Source: Streptococcus mitis
GTDB taxonomy: Bacteria; Bacillota; Bacilli; Lactobacillales; Streptococcaceae
Direction: 5' to 3'
Length of the DNA: 64,000 nucleotides
Assembly (NCBI RefSeq): GCF_946190065.1
Contig: NZ_CAMHZD010000001.1
Location: forward strand, 124,001-188,000
In this document: positions 45,054 to 53,843 of the stretch, in pieces
How positions within the stretch are numbered: position 1 is the first letter of the stretch
Layout: each line of letters starts with the position of its first letter
Made by a program: the position numbers and the translations under genes
Notes under the pieces: model-generated
Seen by the model: only the letters and a program-made list of their open reading frames with translations
What the model was told of the DNA's origin: nothing
The model's database searches: none

Positions 45054-46244
45054 GTGAATATAAATAAGAAAACGTTTTATACAATTACTTTTGGTGAGTT
45101 TATATCAAATGTTGGAGATAGATTTCAGAAAATTGCTTTTCCAATCTTAATTTACCAAGAATTTCATTCGTCTTTTGCAATGGGAGGAATGGTGATTATT
45201 GAATTGTTACCTCAATTCTTGTTGGGATTTGTTATGGGTTACTTATTAGATAATTTCAATAAGAAAAAAATACTATTATGGTCTACATTAATACCTGCAT
45301 TATTATGTAGTGTAATACCGATATTATCTAAATATTCAGTTTCTATATTTTTTTACTACGTTATTGCATTTTTGATACCTTTATTTTCGACACTTTTTCA
45401 AACGGGATTCTCAGTCATTACTCCAGCTTTATTTGAGAAGGAAGAATTACAAAAATATAATTCTCAATTTCAAGGTGTACGAACTATTTCAAAATTAATT
45501 TCTCCAGCTCTTGCAGGGGTATTAATGTTAAAGTTTAATATTAATAGTATTTTTTTTATAAATAGTGCTTCTTTCTTATTGTTATTTCTTTCAATACTAA
45601 TTTCATATATTCCAGATCAAGAACACAAGGAGAATGGTAATGATAATATAAAAGAAATTTTTGTAGGTTTTAAAGAGAACTTTACAAATATTAAGTTGAG
45701 GATTTCTTTACTCTTTACTATAGTTGTGAATATCGCTATGCTAGGCTTCAATGCAACGATTATTTATTATTTACAGGATCAATTAAAATTATCAAATAGT
45801 CTTGTTGGGATTGTTTACTCCATTGCTGGATTTGGTAGTTTGATAGCAGTAACCCTTCTTTCTACTTTTTTGAATAAGAAGGACACCTTTATCTTAATGA
45901 ATATATCAATGGCAACTATCCCACTTGTCATTATGGCAAGCGGAATAGTAGAAAATTGGATTTTTTTTGGAATTTGTTACTCAATTTTGAGTGGACTAAT
46001 TACAATAGCTTCTGTCTCAATTACAACAATACAGCAACAAGAAAGTACTGAGTATAATATTGGTAAAATACTTTCTAGTTCTTTTGTAATAGCTACCATT
46101 TTTGCACCTTTTGGAGGGATATTAGCTGCTTATTTTAATTGGCTTTTAAACCCGAGATTAAGTCTAGTTATTTTGGGATTACTAAGTAGTTTATTGGTTA
46201 TTCTTATAAAGAGTTATGAAAAAAAATTAAGGGGAGATAAATAA
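45054..46244 (+). CDS. MFS efflux transporter
   Basis: A protein of 396 residues starting at GTG with AGGGAAG upstream. About twelve membrane segments are visible, with the MFS motif after TM2 (GYLLDNFNKKKILL). The sequence ITFGEFISNVGDRFQKIAFPILIYQEF resembles the Mef-like/H+ antiporter (DHA3) branch. The substrate is unknown. It is co-oriented with, and one base from, the CYTH gene. Confidence 0.88.
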   Translation: MNINKKTFYTITFGEFISNVGDRFQKIAFPILIYQEFHSSFAMGGMVIIELLPQFLLGFVMGYLLDNFNKKKILLWSTLIPALLCSVIPILSKYSVSIFFYYVIAFLIPLFSTLFQTGFSVITPALFEKEELQKYNSQFQGVRTISKLISPALAGVLMLKFNINSIFFINSASFLLLFLSILISYIPDQEHKENGNDNIKEIFVGFKENFTNIKLRISLLFTIVVNIAMLGFNATIIYYLQDQLKLSNSLVGIVYSIAGFGSLIAVTLLSTFLNKKDTFILMNISMATIPLVIMASGIVENWIFFGICYSILSGLITIASVSITTIQQQESTEYNIGKILSSSFVIATIFAPFGGILAAYFNWLLNPRLSLVILGLLSSLLVILIKSYEKKLRGDK

Positions 46245-46245
46245 A

Positions 46246-46803
46246 ATGAATGAATTAGAAGTTAGATTTGGATTAAACAATGAGAGAGATTATAATAATG
46301 CTATTTCATATTTAGAAAAATATTATAAATTTAAGAGTGAAAATAAGCAAGTTGATAAATATTTTAAAACGAAAGGAAGAGAATTTGAAAAAGATGAGGT
46401 AGGTAGCTTTATCTACAGAATTCGCCAAGAAGATGATAATAAAGCATGTGTTCTCACAAGAAAAGATACGATAAAACAAGGAATGTGGAGTGAAAGTGAA
46501 ATAGAGTTAAAATCTGAAAAATTAGAATTTGTAAGAAATATCTTGCAAGATGGATTTTCAAATATTTTCACAATAAGTAAACATAGAAAGACTTATCATG
46601 ATGCATTAGAAAATAAAACGATCAATCTAGATAAGATTGATGGTCTTGGATTTTATCTTGAAATAGAGATTTTAGGAGATTTTTCAAAAGAAGATTATAA
46701 TAATTTTTATGATAAAATGTGCGGAGAGTTCTCGTTTTTAAATTCAAAAATAGAAACAAAGGGCTACGTCCAATTAATGAGAGAAAAAAATGGACGTAAT
46801 TGA
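46246..46803 (+). CDS. CYTH-superfamily phosphohydrolase/cyclase-like protein
   Basis: A protein of 185 residues. It begins with the hallmark ExExR-type motif (NELEVRFGL) and continues with alternating charged strands (SFIYRIRQE, CVLTRKD, SEIELKSE, YLEIEILGDF), as in the CYTH fold of class IV adenylate cyclases and thiamine triphosphatases. It would act on organic triphosphates or a nucleotide with divalent metal. Pairing with an Rgg and an MFS exporter is unusual and could point to synthesis and export of a small molecule. Confidence 0.72.
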   Translation: MNELEVRFGLNNERDYNNAISYLEKYYKFKSENKQVDKYFKTKGREFEKDEVGSFIYRIRQEDDNKACVLTRKDTIKQGMWSESEIELKSEKLEFVRNILQDGFSNIFTISKHRKTYHDALENKTINLDKIDGLGFYLEIEILGDFSKEDYNNFYDKMCGEFSFLNSKIETKGYVQLMREKNGRN

Positions 46804-47020
46804 AATTATCAAACAGCTTTATTCTTATGCTCAGGAAAATGGATTTCAAAAACTAAAAGAAGGTAATGTTGTTAGACCTAAAGGGTTAGAGCCTATTTTT
46901 AATATGTCTGCTATTTCATAGCATATTAGTTTATTTAAAATACCATCTGAAACTGGTTGCGTGGAAAAACATGTAACAAAAAATCTATCATGTTTTTCAA
47001 ATAAATTAGATGGCGTCTGT
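46790..47020 (+). pseudogene. Truncated and interrupted gene after the CYTH gene
   Basis: An ATG inside the end of the CYTH gene opens a 43-codon frame (DVIEIIKQLYSYAQENGFQKLK) that meets TAG at 46919-46921. The same frame continues open for about 100 bases (HISLFKIPSETGCVEKHV) before the relaxase-like fragment starts at 47021. It therefore looks like a gene broken by a stop and cut by a rearrangement. The family is not recognised. Confidence 0.5.
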
Positions 47021-47230
47021 AAATCAAGTAGTAGAACATTTACTGGCTTCAGTTGAAAACAAGCAAGAAATGAAGTTAAACCTTTCAAAATTGAATATAA
47101 CCGATAAAATAGGCATTGATGTTGTTGAGAGGGAGTTGAGTGAGTAAAGAATCCAGATAGAATTAGAGAGCGATGGTTACGAATAGGTAACATTTAGATT
47201 TGATATGTTTATTAATTGCTTAAATAAAGA
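47021..47230 (+). pseudogene. Duplicated, decayed 3' fragment of the relaxase
   Basis: The sequence matches 43674-43884 of the relaxase, clearly though with many substitutions (ACTGGCTTCAGTTGAAAACA is shared exactly). It carries a stop where the relaxase reads on (GAGTGAGTAAAG). It is in the same direction. The Rgg-MFS-CYTH cassette lies between the true gene end and this fragment. Confidence 0.9.
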
Positions 47231-47336
47231 AAAATTTGTGTATCTAAATAGCAGAGATACTTAAAAAGTGCACAAATTACTCATTTTAAATGTTCTAAAA
47301 TTTGTTAAAATTATGGAAAAAGGAGGAATACATTAT

Positions 47337-47620
47337 GTGTGATATATCTAAAGCTAGCTGAAATTTTTTAGTGAGAATATTAGTGTTGAAGAGCAGTTGA
47401 ATAGATTCGTACTTTTTAATTCAGGAGATAGTCTCTTAGATTGGAAAATGTAGTCGATGATTTACATGTTCTCATGAGTGTACTAGAAATCATGTTCACT
47501 GTTAGAAACTAAACATAGATTTCCTTTGTTTATTATTAAAAACATAGAACAAAAATATTAACAGATGTAAAGATATTATCAGGTCAGCTAAAAGAAGAGT
47601 TATTAAAAGAGGTTGGTTGA
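47337..47620 (+). pseudogene. Frameshifted small ICE gene remnant
   Basis: An AAAGGAGG before ATG at 47336-47338 is followed by a short peptide and a stop. Other frames then carry coherent peptides (SVEEQLNRFVLFNSGDS, VVDDLHVLMSVLEIMF and ILSGQLKEELLKEVG), which together look like a former small helical protein broken by frameshifts. The family is not recognised. Confidence 0.45.
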
Positions 47621-47641
47621 ACCTTGATAAAGGAGGATCGG

Positions 47642-47749
47642 ATGGAAGGAATTATTGGAACGCTTGAATTTTATGCTCCTGTACTTGTATTAGGAGTAGT
47701 CATCATTGGTATTGTATACTTTATGAAAAAACGAAATGATAAAAAATAG
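47642..47749 (+). CDS. 35-residue single-pass membrane peptide
   Basis: A very strong Shine-Dalgarno (AAAGGAGG) precedes this ATG. The product starts MEGIIGTLEFYAPVLVLGVV, continues with a hydrophobic stretch to Tyr-Phe-Met, and ends in a basic tail (KKRNDKK). It is a typical small transmembrane peptide with a positive-inside C-terminus. A terminator follows at 47781. The function is unknown; it lies between a decayed gene and the BceAB-type operon. Confidence 0.65.
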   Translation: MEGIIGTLEFYAPVLVLGVVIIGIVYFMKKRNDKK

Positions 47750-47780
47750 TGTATAGATTGGTTTTATCACTATTATTTCT

Positions 47781-47811
47781 AACCAATGCTCTTGAGGAGT
47801 ATTGGTTTTTA
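47781..47811 (+). terminator. Terminator before the BceAB-type operon
   Basis: AACCAATGCTC (47781-47791) and GAGTATTGGTT (47797-47807) with one mismatch and a following T-run. Confidence 0.85.
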
Positions 47812-47894
47812 TTGTGCCTTAGAAAAAAAACAAGAAGTCTCAATTACGATTCAATTCTGCACGAAATACTCATGAAATAGATTTTTCTACAAGC

Positions 47895-47900
47895 TATAAT
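47895..47900 (+). promoter_or_regulatory. -10 element of the BceAB-type operon
   Basis: TATAAT (47895-47900) lies about 30 bases before the ABC transporter start. The -35 is weak, which suits an activator-dependent promoter controlled by the downstream response regulator. Confidence 0.5.
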
Positions 47901-47930
47901 AATTATATAAAAGAAATGGAGGAAACGATA

Positions 47931-48665
47931 ATGCCACAACTAGTAGTAACAGGATTAAATAAGACATTTGGAGAAGGAGAAAGTTTAGTTCATGCCTTAT
48001 CTGATATTTACCTTTCAGTAAATAAGGGTGAATTTTTAGCCATTATGGGGGCTAGTGGTAGTGGAAAGACAACTTTATTGAATTGTATATCCACTATTGA
48101 TAAACCTGATTCGGGTAGTATTGTTTTTGAAGATTTTGATATGATTCAAGCAAAAGAAAGCCAATTAGCCGATTATCGCGCTAAGAATATCTCTTATATT
48201 TTTCAATCTTATAATCTGGTAGAAACCTTAACTGTTTATGAAAACGTAATTTTACCACTTCAAATTCAAGGAAAATCCATTAGAAAATATCAAAAGAAAA
48301 TTAATGATGTTTTGGGTAAATTATCTATTCAAAATTTAAAAAATAAATTTCCAAATCAATTATCAGGTGGGCAACGTCAACGTGTCGCAACAGCTAGAGC
48401 GTTAATAGATGATTCCAAACTCTTGATTGCAGATGAACCGACAGGAGCTCTTGACTCTGCTAACTCAGAAAATCTCATGTCCCTCTTACAAGAAATTAAT
48501 CGAATGTTTGAAATAACTATTCTACTTGTTACTCACGATCCTGCTGCTGCTAAATATTCGTCTCGAATGGTTCTTCTCAGTGATGGACAGATTATCGATG
48601 ATATTGAGCGGAATGGATTATCAAACGACTTATACCTAGAAGAAATATACAGACGAACAAGATAG
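47931..48665 (+). CDS. BceA-type ABC transporter ATPase
   Basis: About 244 residues. Walker A is GASGSGKTT, the signature is LSGGQRQR and Walker B is LLIADEPTGALD, with the H-loop in LLVTHD. These features and the neighbouring permease define the BceAB/MacB-like peptide-antibiotic group. The ATG at 47931 follows GGAGG; the earlier ATG (47916) contains that site. Such transporters remove bacitracin-like or lantibiotic peptides from their membrane target. Confidence 0.93.
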   Translation: MPQLVVTGLNKTFGEGESLVHALSDIYLSVNKGEFLAIMGASGSGKTTLLNCISTIDKPDSGSIVFEDFDMIQAKESQLADYRAKNISYIFQSYNLVETLTVYENVILPLQIQGKSIRKYQKKINDVLGKLSIQNLKNKFPNQLSGGQRQRVATARALIDDSKLLIADEPTGALDSANSENLMSLLQEINRMFEITILLVTHDPAAAKYSSRMVLLSDGQIIDDIERNGLSNDLYLEEIYRRTR

Positions 48666-48675
48666 GAGGGGAGCT

Positions 48676-50694
48676 ATGTACCCAAAGTTAATTTTACGCA
48701 ATGTGTTTAGAAACTTACAAACCTATACGATTTATTTTTTAAGTCTTGCTTTGATTTATAGCCTTTTGTACGCCTTTAATGCTCTTCCAAGTCATCCTGT
48801 CATGCAGAGCTTATCGGGTGCGAAAGAAATGTTGACGACAATCATGAGCCAGTACATGGGACTTATTTCATATTTGATACTCGGTACTGTCGTCTTTCTT
48901 ATTGTTTACTCTACAAATTTTGTTTTAGGAAGACGACAAAAAGAGCTCGGGTTATATTCAACACTTGGAATGAAAAAATATCAAATTATCGGAACGCTAT
49001 TCTTTGAAACGATGTTAGTAAATATCTTTGCTCTAGTTCTAGGATTTACTTTTGGGCTAATCTTACTTATTTTACTTGCTCACATTGCTTCTGAGTTTTT
49101 TATGGCAAATTATTTTGGAAATCTATTCTTTTTAGATCCTAAGTCACTCTCTCTGTTGGGCTATTCCTATGTGGTAACTAGTTTAATAGTTGGTTTAATG
49201 GACATTTTGAAATTTAGAAAGAAAACAATCATTAGCTTAATTCAAGAAAACGGCATTGAAAAATCACGAATTATTAAAGAAAGTTCTATTTTACAATTGT
49301 TAATTTTCATTATTTCAAGTATTGTTATCATCTCTGGTAGTATTTATTTTTCTGATTATCATCACTTATCCATTTTGAAAAACTGGGGAGTTTTATTAGT
49401 ATCTATTTTAGTGATCTTTGTCATTTTATTTTACAACACCTTAAGTAATTTCTTACTTGGAGTTGTTAAGAAAGTATCTTCATTCTATTATAATAAATTA
49501 AACTCATTTAAAATCCGCCAATTTTCCAAACAAGCGGACAGCAATTCTGTAACGCTAGCAGTACTATCTATGACCTTGACTTTGGCTCTTAGTTTACTAG
49601 TGTTTGGTGGCAGTTCATACACAACCATGAACCATGAGTTGAATCGTTATGCCCCTTATGATTTACAAGCAAATTTATATAGAGGTAATGAGTTTCATTA
49701 TGGAAACGAGAGTGTAAAAGATAGATTACAAGCAGACGGCTTTGATTTTGATGTCGTAAAAGAAGACTATGTTTATTCAACTTTTACGAGTGATCTGACT
49801 TATAAAGATATCATAGATACTAGTCAGTTATGGGAGCACGATAAAGGGTTACCTGATTCAAAAGTCCATATTTTAGGAATTTCAACTTATAATCATCTAA
49901 GAAAGCTACAAGGTGCAAAATATATTGACTTAGCTGATGATGGCTATCTAGTAAATGCCAATTACAAAGGAACCATTAAACAAATCCAAGAATTTTTACT
50001 ACAAAAGAAAGATTTATCAATTGGCGGTTATTCTTTAAAATTGGCATCATCCCAACCATTAGATACTGTTTATTTTCTTTCTTCAGTAGGATTAAATGAT
50101 TCGGGGACTCTTATTGTACCAGATAAAGTTATTAAAGAATTAAACGAAGACTTTACAACTTATGTGGTTAAATATAAAGAAAATATTGATAAAAGAAAAA
50201 TTGAAACATTTATGAAAGAGTGGGTTGATAAGCATTACTTTACGGTGGATGGTACAGAATTAAATGACTTCACTTATCAAAGTAAGGTGAGATTATCTGA
50301 GCTTTATATAGGATTTATGGGAGTCATTGTACTAGTATTGATATTTATTAGTGTTGTGTTTATTATTATTTCACTTAGCATTTTATCTCTACAAATCTCA
50401 ACTAGTGCACTAGACAGCATTAATGATTATCGTATCTTATATCTATTGGGAAATAAGAAAAAACAAAATAAGAAAATACTTATTCATCAAATTATAAGTT
50501 ACTTCTTTGTTCCCTTGCTACTTGCTGTTCCATTAGTGGTTTCTCTAAGCAAGTCCTTATTAGGTTACTTTGAAAACTTTGCCAATACAACTATCACAAT
50601 TGATGTGACCTATCTAGGAGTGGCAGCTCTCCTCTTTCTAATTTACTTAGTTATAACTTATAAAGTAAGTTGGCATATTCTCGATAAAAATTAG
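48676..50694 (+). CDS. BceB-type ABC transporter permease
   Basis: A protein of 672 residues with about ten membrane segments: four near the N-terminus (LILRNVFRNLQTYTIYFLSL and following), a middle group, a large extracellular loop around 325-525, and three or four at the C-terminus. This is the BceB pattern, in which the loop senses the peptide with the histidine kinase. It starts 10 bases after the ATPase. Confidence 0.92.
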   Translation: MYPKLILRNVFRNLQTYTIYFLSLALIYSLLYAFNALPSHPVMQSLSGAKEMLTTIMSQYMGLISYLILGTVVFLIVYSTNFVLGRRQKELGLYSTLGMKKYQIIGTLFFETMLVNIFALVLGFTFGLILLILLAHIASEFFMANYFGNLFFLDPKSLSLLGYSYVVTSLIVGLMDILKFRKKTIISLIQENGIEKSRIIKESSILQLLIFIISSIVIISGSIYFSDYHHLSILKNWGVLLVSILVIFVILFYNTLSNFLLGVVKKVSSFYYNKLNSFKIRQFSKQADSNSVTLAVLSMTLTLALSLLVFGGSSYTTMNHELNRYAPYDLQANLYRGNEFHYGNESVKDRLQADGFDFDVVKEDYVYSTFTSDLTYKDIIDTSQLWEHDKGLPDSKVHILGISTYNHLRKLQGAKYIDLADDGYLVNANYKGTIKQIQEFLLQKKDLSIGGYSLKLASSQPLDTVYFLSSVGLNDSGTLIVPDKVIKELNEDFTTYVVKYKENIDKRKIETFMKEWVDKHYFTVDGTELNDFTYQSKVRLSELYIGFMGVIVLVLIFISVVFIIISLSILSLQISTSALDSINDYRILYLLGNKKKQNKKILIHQIISYFFVPLLLAVPLVVSLSKSLLGYFENFANTTITIDVTYLGVAALLFLIYLVITYKVSWHILDKN

Positions 50695-50697
50695 GAT

Positions 50698-50737
50698 AAA
50701 ACTAGGATACTGTTAAATAGTATTCTAGTTTTATGCT
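50698..50737 (+). terminator. Hairpin between the transporter and the two-component genes
   Basis: The arms 50698-50711 and 50719-50732 pair with two mismatches (AAAACTAG and CTAGTTTT at the outer ends). A TATACT-type -10 follows at about 50740, so the kinase genes can have their own promoter. Confidence 0.65.
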
Positions 50738-50763
50738 ATACTATACTTATAAAATAGAGGGAG

Positions 50764-52350
50764 ATGATTATGATGAAAAAAATTGTAAAAATCATTTCTA
50801 ATCATTCATTATGGTTGTGGCAATTAACTTTGCTGAATCACTTGATCTTGATGTTCTACATATACTATAGAGTTCCTATTTATTATGCAAGTGGTCTCAC
50901 GCAAAAGTTCTCCGTAATACTTGTGATTTTGTTGATTGTGTCCAGCTATGTTTGTAACTTTATCAAATTTCGATATAGTGAACTAAAATTATGGATAATA
51001 CTTTTGTTATCTTTAGTTAGCTGGCAAGCAATCTTTCAACAAGAAATAAATAATACTCTCCTCCATTTTTTTGATATACTGAATCCAATTAATTCATTTT
51101 TATTGGTTTATAGTTCTCTTTCGATTATTTTACTAGGTGAGAGGATTGGGGAAGAATTGGTGAATGTTTCACTAGGTTTAACCATCATTACAATTTTTTC
51201 TTATGTGATTTACTTCCCACTATTTTTATTCCTATCGATATTCACTACTTTTTTTCTTACAGCTGTTCCTTTGCTTTTATTGCTCTTGTATCGAAAAGAG
51301 TTGAGAAATGTAATAGCTTCTCAAAGGAGAAATATTGTGATTCTTTCGGTAGTGTTACCTGTTTCCTACTTTGTATTATATGTTAATACTAGGGGGTCAA
51401 GTGTTCTAAATTTAGTGTGGTATATTGAGGTATTATCTATACTGACTTTTTTACATTTTAAAACAATTTTTACATCACTAAAAAAGAAAATTGATGAATT
51501 GAAATTATCATATTTAAAAGCCTTTACTCGCTTATTTTTTTTAGTGGGAGGATTGTTATTGCTTTCGTTTATCGGTTTTCAACTAGAATTGAATGTGAGT
51601 TTTTTAATTTTAAATATAATTTTGATAATCATGGCAATTGTTGCAGAAGAATGTATTCGATTGTTTCGTGTATCGGATATGAGAAATGCGAAAGATTACC
51701 TGGAAATTCTATTTTTGAAGAGAAATAAAATGGTTAATCATCTTCTTTCTAATGAAGTTGTAGAACAGCAATTTTCAGAATTTCTCCATAATGAAATTTT
51801 ACAAAGTGTGATGGCTATTAAGAATTTCAATGCTTATAGTCAAAATGAGATGTTTGGAAATCAAATAAATCTTGTTACTGAAGAACTAGTACAACGAATT
51901 AGAGAACGAATGGATTATTACCAGCCTATGAGTGAGGTAGATGAACCTCTTTCAAAAAAATATCAGGCACTCATCGAAAGGATCGAGAAAAGATATAAGA
52001 AAAAAAGTTCAGTAGTGGTATATTTTCCACCTAAATTTTTTTTAATGACTCCCTATGATAAAATTGTCTACCGTTTTATTGAGGAGTTAATTACTAATGC
52101 TGTTAAATATTCACAAGAAGGAGAGATTTCTTTAGAAATCGAGACAAAACAGGATGTTATTTTTATAGTTTCTGAGAATAAATCTATTTCTAACAAAGAA
52201 CATTCTCTGGGATATGGCTTGAAAAATATGGAAAATAAATTAAGTGTTTTAGGTGGTAAGATGAATACTTTAGATAAGAATGGTATTTTTCGTATTGTTA
52301 TTGAACTACCGATTGATAAGGAGCTATGTTATGAAAATTTTGTTGATTGA
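50764..52350 (+). CDS. Polytopic sensor histidine kinase
   Basis: A protein of 528 residues. The N-terminal ~300 residues contain about nine membrane segments. The phospho-acceptor region is FLHNEILQSVMAIKNF (His near 341), and the ATPase part has ELITNAVKYS (N box) and GYGLKNMENKL (G box), as in kinases that partner NarL/LuxR-type regulators. Start choice among clustered ATGs at 50764-50773 is uncertain. It overlaps the response regulator by 20 bases. Confidence 0.88.
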   Translation: MIMMKKIVKIISNHSLWLWQLTLLNHLILMFYIYYRVPIYYASGLTQKFSVILVILLIVSSYVCNFIKFRYSELKLWIILLLSLVSWQAIFQQEINNTLLHFFDILNPINSFLLVYSSLSIILLGERIGEELVNVSLGLTIITIFSYVIYFPLFLFLSIFTTFFLTAVPLLLLLLYRKELRNVIASQRRNIVILSVVLPVSYFVLYVNTRGSSVLNLVWYIEVLSILTFLHFKTIFTSLKKKIDELKLSYLKAFTRLFFLVGGLLLLSFIGFQLELNVSFLILNIILIIMAIVAEECIRLFRVSDMRNAKDYLEILFLKRNKMVNHLLSNEVVEQQFSEFLHNEILQSVMAIKNFNAYSQNEMFGNQINLVTEELVQRIRERMDYYQPMSEVDEPLSKKYQALIERIEKRYKKKSSVVVYFPPKFFLMTPYDKIVYRFIEELITNAVKYSQEGEISLEIETKQDVIFIVSENKSISNKEHSLGYGLKNMENKLSVLGGKMNTLDKNGIFRIVIELPIDKELCYENFVD

Positions 52351-52927
52351 TGATCATAAATTGTTTAGTCAGAGTATTAAACTGATTTTGGAATTATCAG
52401 AGGATATTGAAAGGGTAGATTTGATGGATGATTTTTCTTCTGTCTTGGATTTCCCTTTTGATGACTATGACATTATTCTGATTGACATAAACTTGACTAG
52501 TTTGTATCAGGAGGATGGGCTATCTTTAGCTCAAATGATTATTAAAAATGGATGTTCTGCTAAAATTGTTATCTTAACTGGATATAGTAAAAAAATGTAT
52601 GAGTATCGTGCTAAGATAATGGGTGCCTGGGGATTTTTGGATAAGAGTATTGCTCCAGTGGAGTTACTTCAAAACTTGATAGAAATTTATCAGGGTAGAA
52701 AGATTTTTTCAGATGAAGTAGTGGTAGATGTTTTAACTTCACGTGAAATAGAAATATTAGAATTAGTTCGAAATGGTCTAAGTATAGATGATATTTGTGA
52801 AAAGGTTTATGTGAGTAAGCGAACTGTTTCGAATCATCTTGCAAATATCTTTTCAAAATTAGGAGTGTCCAGTAGACAGGAAGCTATTCATGTCGCGGAA
52901 CAGTTAGGTTACTTTTCACCCGAATAA
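52331..52927 (+). CDS. LuxR/NarL-type response regulator
   Basis: A protein of 198 residues starting MKILLIDDHKLFSQS. The receiver has the Asp pair IDDHK, phosphorylation Asp in IILIDINLTS and Lys in FLDKS. The C-terminal LuxR helix-turn-helix is LTSREIEILELVRNGLSIDDICEKVYVSKRTVSNHL. AAGGAG precedes the start; the frame is open 17 codons further upstream within the kinase gene. It most likely regulates the adjacent BceAB genes. Bce systems more often use OmpR-type regulators, so this pairing is less common. Confidence 0.93.
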   Translation: MKILLIDDHKLFSQSIKLILELSEDIERVDLMDDFSSVLDFPFDDYDIILIDINLTSLYQEDGLSLAQMIIKNGCSAKIVILTGYSKKMYEYRAKIMGAWGFLDKSIAPVELLQNLIEIYQGRKIFSDEVVVDVLTSREIEILELVRNGLSIDDICEKVYVSKRTVSNHLANIFSKLGVSSRQEAIHVAEQLGYFSPE

Positions 52928-53132
52928 TTGATAAGTTCTATTGTTTAGAAATCTTTAATTGAATTTGAGTGAGGATGGTTGCAAAAGCAATTATTACTTA
53001 CTCTTTTTTTTAAAAAAACTTTACATATAAATATAAGTCTATATATAGGTTGGAAAATTCTTTTGTCCGATTTGGACAATCTATTAAATATTTAAAATTT
53101 ATGGTCTATACTTTTTCTCAGGAGAAAGCTAG
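52928..53132. other. Intergenic region with terminator and promoter-like DNA
   Basis: A stem-loop with TTGC-AAAA-GCAA at its top and GAGTGAG/CTTACTC at its base is followed by eight T residues (about 52968-53014). A/T-rich promoter-like DNA with TATATA repeats precedes the next regulator gene. Confidence 0.6.
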
Positions 53133-53354
53133 ATGTACAGACGTTTGAGAGATTTGAGGGAAGATCACGATTTGACCCAAAAACAAATAGCTAAAATACT
53201 TTCGTTTACAAACTCAGCTTATGCTAAAATTGAACGGGGTGAGCATGCCTTGACGGCAGATGTATTGGTAACTCTCTCAAACTTTTACGATGTCAGTACA
53301 GACTATCTATTGGGATTGACAGATTTTCCTGATAAAATTCGCTTTAGAAAATAA
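53133..53354 (+). CDS. Small XRE-family regulator
   Basis: A protein of 73 residues almost entirely made of a helix-turn-helix (RDLREDHDLTQKQIAKILSFTNSAYAKIERG). CAGGAG lies upstream. It stands alone and may repress a nearby operon or itself. Confidence 0.88.
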   Translation: MYRRLRDLREDHDLTQKQIAKILSFTNSAYAKIERGEHALTADVLVTLSNFYDVSTDYLLGLTDFPDKIRFRK

Positions 53355-53658
53355 TCTCCTCAATTGCATAGAGTCTGAAAATGAGGAGATTTTTTATTTG
53401 TTCTTTGACAATTGAATAGTCCAAAATGGTACTTTCCTCATTTGTGGAGCAGATTTGAATGGCTCGCCATGATAAGAGCGATTTTAAAACCATCAATAAA
53501 ATAGAGCGATACTTTATATGCCATGATACAAATGATATACAATGATACTTCTGACCGTTCAGGCTGCCAACGTAAAAGAGCAGCAAGTGAAATTCTTATG
53601 ATGACTTCATCAGTCATGCCATGGAGGTAAATGATAAAAATCAAAAGGAAGTGATTTT
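53355..53658. other. Intergenic region before the recombinase module
   Basis: About 300 bases. A stop-free plus-strand stretch ends at TAA near 53628 (NDTSDRSGCQRKRAASEIL), which could be the tail of a lost gene. No start or ribosome binding site supports it, and the minus-strand frames here are shadows. Confidence 0.45.
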
Positions 53659-53787
53659 TTGAAATCAAGTTTAGAAAATTATGTAGTAGAGCTAGAGATG
53701 TTAAATCTATTATTCTTAAAAAAACTTATTAGTGAAAAAGAATATGATAAAATAAAGCTGAAACTACGTAAAATGTACATAAATTAG
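53659..53787 (+). CDS. SHOCT-like small protein beside the serine recombinase
   Basis: A 42-residue protein starting at TTG with AAGGAAG 8 bases upstream (KSSLENYVVELEMLNLLFLK, then KKLISEKEYDKIKLKLRKM). The LISEKEYDKIKLKL pattern resembles SHOCT-type short C-terminal domains. Very short SHOCT-like genes often precede large serine recombinases in Firmicutes elements, which supports it. Confidence 0.68.
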   Translation: MKSSLENYVVELEMLNLLFLKKLISEKEYDKIKLKLRKMYIN

Positions 53788-53843
53788 CTGACCTTTTCTA
53801 TTGGTTGCGGTAAAATAAATGCAGAATAATAGGAGGTTAAGTC

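Noticed and set aside
46846-47193. Minus-strand 115-codon frame
   Set aside because: It lies antisense to the broken post-CYTH gene and the relaxase fragment; the frame is open by chance.
53344-53668. Overlapping minus-strand frames of about 80 codons
   Set aside because: No ribosome binding site and no recognisable peptide; they are shadows in a non-coding stretch.
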